Positions 20,955-30,491 of a DNA stretch of 64,000 bases are shown piece by piece. The translations under genes were made by a program, and so were the position numbers. Within the stretch, counting starts at the first letter, position 1. Every line of letters begins with the position of its first letter. The notes under the pieces were generated by a model that ran no database searches, had not been told where the DNA came from, and worked only from the letters and a program-made list of their open reading frames with translations. The stretch comes from Branchiostoma floridae. Its lineage: Eukaryota; Chordata; Leptocardii; Amphioxiformes; Branchiostomatidae. The stretch lies in contig NC_049988.1 of the NCBI RefSeq assembly GCF_000003815.2, positions 11,726,521 through 11,790,520 of the forward strand, written 5' to 3'.

Positions 20955-22540
20955 TTATATTCTCATACAGGGCACTTGGACACTTATTACAAGGCATAGA
21001 CATGTAGTATTAGCTCATCAACACGCTGCATTCTTTTTATATTTCCATCATCAATGAAGTAAAGCATAGGGGTGACCTCCAGATACATTAATTATGGAAT
21101 TAATTAATTCAATTCGTACAATGGAATTCATTATGCTTTCATACGGAAACTCCCCATATCCATTCCAGATTAGTACGGCGTAAGGATGATTAGCCACAAA
21201 ATGTATTCACAGTTCATATAGCCAACTAAATACCAGACACATGTGTTTCTTTAGATGGTTCTACTTCACAGAACAACGTCTAAAAAAAGTCCATGTTTAT
21301 CTTTAGAGGCAGTGTCTGTAGATCCGATTGTGAAGAAAAGATCTAAAATCTGCAACTCCTGGGCACCTGAGAGTCTTTTTGTACTGTTGAATAATACAAA
21401 AAGCCCTGAATCCCTTTTCGTACACTTACAGCATGTATCCAGGGAGTTTACTCAATTTTTGAACTACGGTTGTAATCATACATATGTACTAATGGTAACG
21501 CCTTAGGCGAGACGCCGGTACAGGCGTGACTTGTACTTGTCTGAAGTAGGCCCGACTTTGAGGCTTCTCATCGGCACAAGACGCTGAAGGAAACTCTAAA
21601 CACTGCCTAAACATTGATCGGTGCGAACTTACATACAACACACAAGTCTGTTAATGTTTTGCATTTTCAAAACATTCGGCTCTGCAAAGGTCTGGGATGG
21701 GTTGGCTAATGATCTAGATCTGCTGGTGTTTGGCTGGTCAAATCAAAATCTTAACCACGCCATAAACGCTGCTGAATTACTCACAGCTAGTTTTCAACAC
21801 ACCCACGACTCACCCCAAGATCATAGACAAATCTCAGAACGTGGGCGAATCACCCTCGAACTTCACACGACCGACATCCAGCCAAAACGAAGAACGATAA
21901 ATGCTGTATTGGCGCTATCTGCGATCCAAATTTGATCTCTCGGTGATGTTAACGATATAGAAGAATGTACTATCTTGATAACTAAAAAATGTGCGGTTGA
22001 GAGATATACATGTAGTGACTAGTCAAAAGACTGCGGGGTCCTCGACATGTCGACAGACTTGCAATTAAAGAACGATTATGTGAGTCTACTTCTATTATAC
22101 TCGTCACATTGTCGACGAGCTTCGCTAGAAGGTCATCCGACTTAAAGATGTACAGAAACTCGCCCGATTATTGGACGCACGTCATCCGATGTTCAATATG
22201 TCGGTCGATGCTCGCCCGACACCTGGACCTGGTAATTTGAATAACGAGCTCTGCACACAGAGGTCATCGGCCGACTCCTGATAATCGCAGACGATGCCTA
22301 AAATCGCTCGCTGATGGAGAAACTACTGCCGATTTCTCCCACAATGTGACAGCGATATAAGAAAATTAAAAGGTAATTGAGCTGTTGTTAGCATCCATCT
22401 GTCTCGGAAGACGGCCCCAGCAGATGCAGGTTTGTTATTTGGAGTTTCCGTCTCCTATGAGGACTACAGACCAAGGATGCAAGGGTTTATAGCGGGTGCG
22501 TCATGCCCGAACATGCCCATAAGGCCTACTGTTACATCCT
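20955..22540. other. Intergenic, no gene recognised
   Basis: Open frames up to 104 codons (21621-21935 plus) show no domain or splice context I can defend. The stretch at 22080-22330 has several short GTCATCCGAC/GCTCGCCCGA repeats, of unknown nature. Confidence 0.4.
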
Positions 22541-22544
22541 AGAA

Positions 22545-23560
22545 TGTCGTTTATCCTAAAAGCGCTTTTAGGATAGAAGCGCTTTTAGGATAGACCGGCA
22601 TCCAAAATGTGCTTCTATCCTAAAAGCGCTTATGGGATATCCAGAACACGTCGCAAGCGAGGAGCGCATTCTGGATATCCTGAATGCGCTTCTGTCGGAG
22701 CGCATTCAGGATAAGCCGACGTGTTTATCCAGAACGTGAACTTGTGGGAGGAGCTTAGTGTCTTAGGAGGCGGAGACTATCTTGTATGTGATTTTTCGTA
22801 GTCAACCTGAGGCCGCCATCTTTGTTCTCCCACGAGGTCACTTCCGGGTTTGATTGTGATAGAAGATCGCATATACTTACACCAAATCAACGTAGTTTGC
22901 ATAAACCAAATCATTTTTGGGGACTCCGTGGCCCGATCTAACCCTCACATAATCACGTAAAATCTAGGTTCAGCGCTTGCTTTATAAACTGCGTATTTCC
23001 ATCACGTAGATTACGGGAAGGTGTCGCGAGGTCGAACTAAATATGGAAACTTTGGTGTAAACAATCGCCAGAAGTGACCGCTGCCATTTTCTCGTGACGT
23101 GTTGACTGCATGGACCCAACACACCGAGATAGTTAATCGCTATCTCCGGTTTGATAGTTCGAAACAAAACCAGAAGCTGAAATTCAGCAAACCATTAACA
23201 AAGTCAACCTGCACAGGAGAAGACAGATGTCGGCCGCCTACGACAGGAGCGCATTCAGGATATCCAGAATGCGCTTCTTCGCTTTCGACGTGTTCTGGAT
23301 ATCCTAGAAGCGCGTTTAGGATAGACGCAGATTTTGGATGCAGATCTATCCCAAATGTGCTTCTATCCCAAAAGCGCTTCTAGGATATCCAGAATGCGCT
23401 CCCTCGCTTGCGACGTATTCTGGATATCCCAGAAGCGCTTTTGGGATAGAAGCACATTTTATCCCAGAAGCGCTTTTTAGGTTAGACGACAAGATACTTT
23501 TCTTGTTAGACGAACATCTGCTTCTATCCCAGAAGCACTTTTGCGATAGAATACAACCTG
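22545..23560. repeat. Array of palindromic ATCCyArAAGC units and related GATATCCAGAAtGCGCt units
   Basis: A 22-base perfect palindrome lies at 22553-22574 (half-site ATCCTAAAAGC). Near-palindromes with half-site ATCCyArAAGC recur near 22609, 23367, 23427, 23461 and 23525. They are mixed with a second inverted motif, GGATATCCAGAATGCGCT and its complement AGCGCATTCTGGATATCC, near 22636-22710 and 23250-23420. Between the clusters (22740-23240) is ordinary-looking sequence. TCGCGAGGTCGAACyAAATA at about 23026 recurs at about 24130. Confidence 0.8.
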
Positions 23561-24236
23561 GGAACTGAATGGCTGATCAATGTGCAGCTGGACGTTTTCA
23601 CTGACTGTCGTCATGTTTTATCATGGTACATTTTGTAATACATTTTATATGGTACATTTTGTAGTACATCTTGGGATGCACTATTGAGAATTGCTTTTTG
23701 TGTCTACCATGCACAATTAGATTGATGAAAATAATATAGTAAGAATCAAAAGGACAAAATAGTGTTTAATCTGCATGGAATTAAGTTTGATAAATGTCCC
23801 ATTATCTGTGTACACTGTATACATATCGCAGTGTATGATTACATCTGTGCATTAACTTGCAATAAAGATAACTTCCATTAGAAGATGTGTCATCTTTTCA
23901 TATCCATGAAGGAGAAATAAAAGCTACTATACAGTACGACAGGGCTTTGAGAAATTTCATCACTAACTAAAAAGACTGTTGCAGATATATATCATCACAT
24001 TCAGTCCCTCCATGCTTTTATTTCAGTAACAAGATGTCTTGAATAAATGACTCTAAATGGTGGAATTCTCACATCAGCCAGCATTCAGCGCAATTATCGC
24101 AAGTAGACTGTCGCGACGTCTCGCGATCGCGAGGTCGAACCAAATATGGAAACAATCGCCGCTTACGGTCCTGTCAATCACCATGACTGACGGCGACAAA
24201 GAAGCGCATCTGGGATATCCTGAATGCGCTCTGGTT
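23561..24236. other. Spacer between palindrome clusters
   Basis: No gene. GGTACATTTTGTAATACATT-like repeats occur at 23625-23670. The 24129-24165 stretch repeats sequence from 23026-23070, and another palindrome-family unit (GGGATATCCTGAATGCGCT) ends the spacer near 24230. Confidence 0.5.
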
Positions 24237-25515
24237 TAGAGCGCTTTTAGAAGAGGGTCTGCATGGGGGGGGGGGGTCTTGGTAACGCTTAACGGTGAAT
24301 TCAGGAGGCCCGGTAACGCTTAACGGTAAATTCAGAAGGAATTACAAAGCATAACACTAAAGTAACATTGACGTGCATTCCTATCCATACAACGCTAGAG
24401 TAGTGATATCAATTTGTCAAAATATCCGACTATAAATGACATTGTGAGAAGCAAAAGGTGCCCGGCCCAGAACCCGGAGGAATGACAGGGACAATGTCCA
24501 TGACATCTGTAAATTGACGGAGGCAGATCTAGAGTTCCCGGCCCGCCACAGAGACGGCGGCAGCAAATTTCTTATGGGGGGATTGAACTATTGTCTCAGC
24601 ACATGGAGCGCCGAAGGCGCGACGCATTCCAGAGGGGTCCGGGGGTATGCTCCCCGGGAAAATTTTAAAATCAAGACCCTATTAAATGCTATTTCCTGCA
24701 TTTTCCGGCAAATTTTGCCGACCGACTAAGCTAGGTTGATTTTGACATTTTCATAAATTACACATGGTTATAGCTTTGGCCTCCACCCCCAGAGCCCCCG
24801 ACATAGTTTACCATTTCGAGCTCGGAAAGCACGAGACGTTGCAATATAAGTCGGGGAAAATTTCAAAATCTGGACTGCCTAAAACGCCATTTACTGCATT
24901 TTGAAGAACAGATTTTGCTGTGAGACGAAGCTAAATTAAATCACACTACAGTATTAGAGAGAAAACGTTTTTGTGCGAAAACCCACGCCCCAAACATATT
25001 TTCGCCATGTCGTCGTGAGCGCCAAAGGCGCAAGCCGTTGCACGGGAGGACCGGAGAAACCTCATTTTCTGCATTCTAAGAGTAACGTTACTTTTTGCCC
25101 GAAAATAAGCAAAGTTTGACACTGAAATCTGTATGAGTGATAAATGAGTGAGGGCGACGCTTCCGCAACATATTTTACCCTGTCCAGAGCCGAAGGTAGG
25201 GAGGCTCGGAAAAAATTTGAAATCTGTGGACCCTTTGAAACGCCATTTCCTGTATTTTCAGGGGTTCTATCTGGTATTTGAATTCGTGTGTATGACGAGT
25301 TACGAAGAATTTCTTGGTAACGCTTAACGGTGAATTCGGGATAACAAATAACGATTAACGTTGAATTAAAACGACCAATAACGCTTCACGAAGAATATAC
25401 CGATAACGTTTAACGGTGAATTAGAGCAGGTCGGTAACGATTAACGGTGAATTAAAATGGCTCATAACGCTTAACGGAAAAAGGCATGCAGACCCTCTTA
25501 GAATAGAAGCGCATT
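24237..25515. mobile_element. Composite repeat element with GGGTCTGCATG inverted ends and TAACGCTTAACGGTGAATT iterons
   Basis: The inverted ends are GCGCTTTTAGAAGAGGGTCT-GCATG (24241-24265) and its complement CATGCAGACCCTCTTAGAAT-AGAAGCGC (25484-25511). Just inside, the 19-mer TAACGCTTAACGGTGAATT and close variants occur as direct repeats, two at the left (24284, 24313) and about six at the right (25317-25480). The interior, 24600-25270, is about four degenerate copies of a unit of 170-220 bases with AGCGCCGAAGGCGC, a GGAAAATTTTnAAATC-like tract and CGCCATTTCCTGCATTTTC. There is no coding capacity. It looks like a non-autonomous transposon with subterminal binding-site-like iterons. The family is unknown. 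Confidence 0.65.
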
Positions 25516-25517
25516 TA

Positions 25518-25582
25518 GGATGCAGGCTTATCCCAGAAGTGCTTCTATCCTAAAAGCGCTTTTGGGATAGAGCACATTTGGG
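25518..25582. repeat. Palindrome-family units, right cluster
   Basis: TTATCCCAGAAGTGCTTC and ATCCTAAAAGC/GCTTTTGGGAT continue the array seen at 22545-23560 on the other side of the composite element. Confidence 0.75.
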
Positions 25583-25584
25583 AT

Positions 25585-25765
25585 AGTACACCTACCACTG
25601 CCACAAAGGCCTGCCACTGCCACTAGCCGCAGCTAAGTACTCATTTACACCTGAGTTAGGCGAGAAGAAAAGCCGTGTAAAGTTCCCGAGGGCGCAAGAT
25701 TGGTGACACGGCAGCCATCGGATTCGAACTCAGGACGTCTTGGGCCTGAGCCCAACGCGAAAGAA
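25585..25765 (-). mobile_element. SINE fragment, minus strand
   Basis: On the minus strand, GAGTTCGAATCC (a tRNA-type B box) at about 25729 is followed by CTGCCGTGTCACC, CTCGGGAACTTTACACGGCT, TTCTCGCCTAACTCAGGTGT and AAATGAGTAC. This is the same arrangement as the tRNA-derived SINE at 28593 (CTTGGGAAAGGCACTTACAC, CTTTCCTCACTTTACTCAAG). The 5' part with the A box is degraded. Confidence 0.6.
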
Positions 25766-25826
25766 AAGGATAGTTAGGGACAAAGACAATCAAGCAGAGG
25801 CTTCAACTCACCGCTGTAGGACTTAC

Positions 25827-25915
25827 CTGTGACTTGAAGTACCTCGTAGCTGGAAGTGCCTCGTCGACGTTGAAGTTGTGAATGGGCAGACCAGAAGAAG
25901 TTGACTTCTTATATA
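25827..25915 (-). promoter_or_regulatory. Candidate TATA promoter and non-coding first exon
   Basis: On the minus strand, GCTATATAAG (TATATAAG at 25908-25915) lies about 80 bases before a consensus donor, CACAG followed by GTAAGTCC at 25826-25819. The exon-like stretch has no long frame. The arrangement matches the TATA plus 5' UTR exon of FReD gene 3, and it would face FReD gene 1a, whose signal-peptide exon acceptor is 5.4 kb downstream. The link to gene 1a is inference. Confidence 0.4.
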
Positions 25916-26499
25916 GCAGAAGCACCGGATGGTGGGTGGTATAGAACACGCTTTCTCGGAACGTCGTTGACTCATGGTTGGTGGTTGTTCATGTGAAACA
26001 CTGAGATCTATGATGTAAGTACGTGACATATGAACTGACACTGTATACAGCAAACGTACCAAAAATGTCTTTTATTTATGATATAAGACCTACTGGATGC
26101 TTAGGACCTAAAACATGTGACAATTACTCTTGTTCAAACTATACCATCTTAAGTGCGTGTCTGTGAGTGTGTTTGTGCCTAAAATTCTGCCTTCGGTACT
26201 GGTCCCCCCCCCACACACCTGGGTTATGTCGAACCAGTACCTTGGTCGAGTCGGAACATCGTAAACTGTGCAAGGCGTTTTGTCTTAAAGCTGTGACAAC
26301 TAATACAATAAATGTACACTACTGTATATACTAAAACGTCGCACAAGTGCCAGCGTATAGATCTTTAGGATTTAGATCCGGCGAGTTTTAGGCAAATGCC
26401 GAAGCTAGCTGCTCTCAAATCAGAGGTTTTCCAACGCGATTTTGAGTTTGGAGAGCTCGTTAACAGATCCTGTAATTCTCCCGCTCTTACGATTTTTGA

Positions 26500-27150
26500 C
26501 CGTTTTTGTCAGCCAATAATGGCTTTGAGTTTACGTGTAAATACAGTTCAGCGTCAGACGTCACGGTCATGCGTTAGTGGGGGGTGGGGATGTTATGACG
26601 GTTTTCAGATTGCCTTGAACATCCTGCCACTGTGTGGCTTTGAGTTTATGTGTAAATGCACTTCAGATGTCACAGTCATGCGTTATGAACTATGAACATC
26701 TTGCCACCGTGTGCACAAAATCTAAACTTGAAGTGTTTGCAAGTCAGTCAAAGCCATAAAGCCAAGGTGTGTAACACAACTTGTCACCAGCTGAGTATTT
26801 TAGAGTCCAATGTTACCATGATAACGGCGTCAACAGAAAGGTTAGGTCAATAGTTGTTTCCGTCGTTCTTGGAAGGACAGGAAAAATCAGACAATTCGGG
26901 TATCATATAAGTTACTCCGACTTTTGTTTGTCTCAGGAAGCCCCACTCCCTAGCCTAAGTTTATGGCTCAACCTTTCAAGTTTATTACACTGTAACCTGA
27001 GGGCATTCATCGGCCCCAATAAATCACAACACCGCGCCTGGTTTTGTCAGTGTCCGTTTATTAGCTAGTTTTGTCCATCCAGCCGGAGATGAAATAATTT
27101 TATGCCTTCATAGATTTGTAGGTTCCTCTGCTAGTTGACGGCCCACGGTG
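26500..27150 (+). repeat. Direct duplication, copy 1
   Basis: The segment from TTTGAGTTTACGTGTAAATA to TGACGGCCCACGGTGTAGA recurs at 28455-29557 with few differences, once the SINE inside copy 2 is removed. Within it GTGTAAATnCAnTTCAG also occurs twice. The frames of about 95 codons (26781-27068 and 29176-29469) are conserved between copies simply because the DNA is, and they have no recognised domain. Confidence 0.8.
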
Positions 27151-27885
27151 TAGACAAGATAATAACTATGTTCTGTTATTCAACCAACCGCACTGGTGTT
27201 ACATCGTTAAATACCCTTTGGATAACGTTAGATTGTAGAAAATAAAGTCACTGTATTTGGTCGTTTTCCTACATTATTTGTTGAATTAATAGAATAGATA
27301 AGTGGTGCTTCTGTAGGAGGTTTGGTATCCAGCGTCTCTCCGTGTGATGTTTCATAGAATTTGTTTTTGATGTGCTTTTACGCATCCAAAGGGGAAACTT
27401 TTGAGTTGAAGTGTTGCAGAAACAGTTTGTCAAACTTTGGAGAGGAGTTGTGGCGAGCGGGAGCTGTTGTTCCAGGATGTTGGATCACAGCTCGACAAGA
27501 CCCGCATAGGTGGGAGGGCGGACGACGCGTTCTGTTCTATTCAATCCGGTTTGTGCAATCAACTCAGCGTCTCCAGGATCGCAGTCCCGAACAAATGAAA
27601 TCTCAGCAAAAAACCGGTTAAATCCACTTATTTAATCAATCTGTGATCGATGTAGAACCAATGAACTGTTGTATTGTGTATTTTATACCTAGAGACAAGT
27701 TATACAAGAGAATTGACGTATTTCTTAGATACTGATGAGCTAAATAGTTAAACGATGAACATAAGGCCAGTTGCGAAGGTGAATTCAAAGAGGTTGAATT
27801 AAGAAAACCATTTCTCGCTATGGCAAAATGTAAATATATGTCTCCAGGATGTGACTGAATTACCACAGAATTTTATTTTAAGTGT
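27151..27885. other. Spacer, no gene recognised
   Basis: An 86-codon plus frame at 27361-27621 and a 76-codon minus frame at 27636-27866 have no motif I recognise. Confidence 0.4.
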
Positions 27886-27889
27886 TGGG

Positions 27890-28120
27890 ACTTGCTAAAG
27901 GACTACCTTGTTAATGCCATTAATCATGCGTGCGATACAGACTTACTACCTATTTCACTAAGGCGTGGGGTAATAAGACTAATTGACAAGAAAGGGTTAG
28001 ACACAAGTAACCTGGACAATTGTCGACCGACAAGTCTATCAAATGTAGCTTATAAAATTGCCAGTAAAGCACTTACACCACGAATTGGACGTAGGGACAA
28101 ACAGAAGGAATATCTATGAC
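27890..28120 (+). pseudogene. L1/Tx1-like LINE reverse transcriptase fragment
   Basis: The plus frame encodes LPISLRRGVIRLIDKKGLDT, then NLDNCRPTSLSNVAYKIASK-AL. This is the conserved early RT region (motifs around LP..w..g.I..i.KKG, .NyRPIsL.n..yKi..k.l) of L1/Tx1-type LINEs. Only about 65 residues of it remain, and Trp and Ile positions of the core motif are changed. Neither the catalytic block nor an endonuclease is near. Confidence 0.8.
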
Positions 28121-28191
28121 ACAATAGATTGTTGTGAAAAAAAGGAGAAACCTGGATTGTTGATGTTTCAGGACCGTTTTTCTTATCCATT

Positions 28192-28452
28192 AAGCCCCAC
28201 TTACCACTAGATGGCGATCGCCAGACGATCGCGCTGCGCTCTCACTGCGACCTAAATAGGATTTGTGTAACCTTTGATTTCTTTTGGGTATATCATACAG
28301 CATGTAAAAGTGTGACTGAGAGGACGGCAAAACTCAGAAAGTGTAAAAAATCGTTTCTTTTCTATACAATTCGCTGAGCGATCTGTCAAATTCTTTGTCG
28401 CAGTGAGTGCGAGGCGAGCGCGGCGAGAGCGCCGTCGTAGTGAAGAGGGGGT
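28192..28452. mobile_element. MITE, copy 2 (same family as 17468-17709)
   Basis: It shares ACTAGAtGGCGATCGC, GCGCTGCGcTCTCACTGCGAC, GGGTATATCATACA and GGCGAGAGCGCCGTC with copy 1 in the same order. It has an extra GATCGCCAGACGATCGC step near the left end. Confidence 0.85.
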
Positions 28453-28454
28453 AT

Positions 28455-29557
28455 ATGGCTTTGAGTTTATGTGTAAATACAGTTCAGCGTCAGATGTCAC
28501 GGTATTGCGTTAGTGGGGGGTGCGGGTGTTATGACGGTTTTCAGATTTCCACGAACATCCTGGCACTGTGTGTACAAAATCTAGATTTCCACAAAGTGGG
28601 ACCGTGTAGCGCAGTGGTATTGTATCCGCCTCGTGACCGAGAGGTTGCGGGATCGAATCCGCCTGCCGTGCTACCGGTCTTGTGCACTTGGGAAAGGCAC
28701 TTACACGACTTTCCTCACTTTACTCAAGTGAAAAATGAGTCGTCCCTCGGATAGGACGTTAAATGGAGGTCCCGTGTATGGGGAGAGTCACACCCTATGC
28801 ACGTTAAGGAACCCCCACACGTGCGATGGTGCGGTGTGCGTTGGTGCAAACCCTTCTGTCTGGAGTTGGTGATTCACTTCAAATCACCCGGTTGGAGGCC
28901 TGGCGAACCTCCATACCGTATCAGCCACACGGTGATTTACATCATTCACCCAGACGGGAGACCTGGCGCATCCCCGTCTTGTAATTAGCCTCGAAAGGGT
29001 ATACCACTCCGTAAGGGGCAGTATAACCCCGTCGTGTGTAAACATGTGCGAACATGTGTGATCACGTCGACCGAACCGAACCGAAGATTTCCACGAACAT
29101 CCTGCCACTGTGTGTACAAAATCTAAACTTGAAGTGTTGGCAAGTCAGTCAAAGCCATAAAGCCTAGGTGTGTAAATGAACTTGTCAGCAGCTGAGTATT
29201 TTAAAGTCCAATATTACCATGGTAACAGCGTCAACAGAAAGGTTAGGTCAATAGTTGTTTCCGTCGTTCTTGGAAGAACAGGAAAAAACAGACAATTGAG
29301 GTATCAAATAAGTTACTCCGACTTTTGTTTGTCTCAGGAAGCCCCACTCCCTAGCCTAAGTTTATGGCTCAACCTTTCAAGTTTATTACACTGTAACCTG
29401 AGGGCATTCATCGGCCCCAATAAATCACAACACCGCGCCTGGTTTTGTCAGTGTCCGTTTATCAGCTAGTTTTGTCCACCCAGCCGGAGATGAAATAATT
29501 GTACACCTTCATAGATTTGTAGGTTTCTCTGCCGGTTGACGGCCCACGGTGTAGAAA
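28455..29557 (+). repeat. Direct duplication, copy 2, with a SINE insertion
   Basis: It matches 26500-27150. The match is interrupted by the SINE at 28593-29084 and has a short local duplication at the insertion edge. Confidence 0.8.
28593..29084 (+). mobile_element. tRNA-derived SINE, full length
   Basis: The head GGGACCGTGTAGCGCAGTGG has a polymerase III A box (TAGCGCAGTGG, 28607-28617), and GGTTGCGGGATCGAATCC supplies the B box (28651-28660). The conserved body has CTTGGGAAAGGCACTTACAC, GTTAAATGGAGGTCCCGTGT and GCACGTTAAGGAACCC. The 3' end has CCGAACCGAACCGA repeats. AGATTTCCAC flanks both sides (28583-28592 and 29085-29094), a 10-base target-site duplication. It is not a functional tRNA gene. 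Confidence 0.85.
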
Positions 29558-30491
29558 AAACTTTGTGTACCATCGGGCTGCGGATTCGCCCCCCGTACGT
29601 GCCAGTACGGGCGTAGCGCCTGCCCTGTATAGCCTGAACGTTTTCAGAAATACGTGGTGGACGTGGCCTCCCCCAAAAACCTACGGACAAATTGTACGTA
29701 CGGTGGGTTGTGCCCTTAGCTTTTAGAAACCTTACCAGTTGGGTGTGAACCGTTCATCCATATGGTATACTCTGTGCTACACCGTCGGACTGGTACACAG
29801 CTGGTGGGTATGGTGCCTCCAGCACTTGCAGCGCCGAGCAAGGTTTGCACGTCGCAGGGACCGGTACCACCACGTTCAACGAGTAGCCATCTTTGCCGCC
29901 GTTGCTATCATTGAAGCTCTTGAGGCAACGTCACTCGCCAAACAGTTTAGAAGCGAGAGCATACAAGAAGCACAAATTGCAGTGAACCCGACCCCCCCCC
30001 CCAAAAAAAAAGGAGGACATCGAATAATACTCTGAACAGATACGAACAGACCAGAGCAAAGAATGTCGTGGCTTCGGTTGAGGCGCGGGATATGAGAAAT
30101 CAGCACATGCCCCTTGCCCTACTTTCCTTATTTATTTTTGCCGTATTTTGTAACCAATCATTTATAAAAAAACATAGCCTCATAAATCATGCCGAGATCG
30201 CGGTATATTTTCTTGTGACGACGTGGTAAAATTGACGGGTGGGATTTGAAAAATTATTACCATTATGTTGAACATATATTCATTCTAATAAAGGTTTATA
30301 GGTAGCAACATAATATCTGTGGTATCATTCAACATGCCACAGGACAAAAATCAAGTTGTGAACCCAGTGCATTGAACCCATGATGTACAAAATGACTAAT
30401 AAACTGTTTGATGTACCAACTACAGAGTATCCAATACCAGCTGACTGACGTCAACAATACAGTCAAGTCAGCACCACATGGAAACAGTCAG
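29558..30491. other. Spacer, no gene recognised
   Basis: A 98-codon plus frame at 29739-30035 (contains VAIFAAVAIIEALEATSLAK and ends in a C-run/A-run) is unassigned. The tract from 30100 to 30450 is AT-rich and featureless. Confidence 0.4.

Noticed and set aside
28593-28668. A tRNA gene
   Set aside because: A and B boxes are present, but the sequence continues into a SINE body with a target-site duplication.
29739-30035. 98-codon plus frame with an Ala-rich helix-like segment
   Set aside because: No recognised family, ends in C and A runs, and no splice context; too weak to call a gene.
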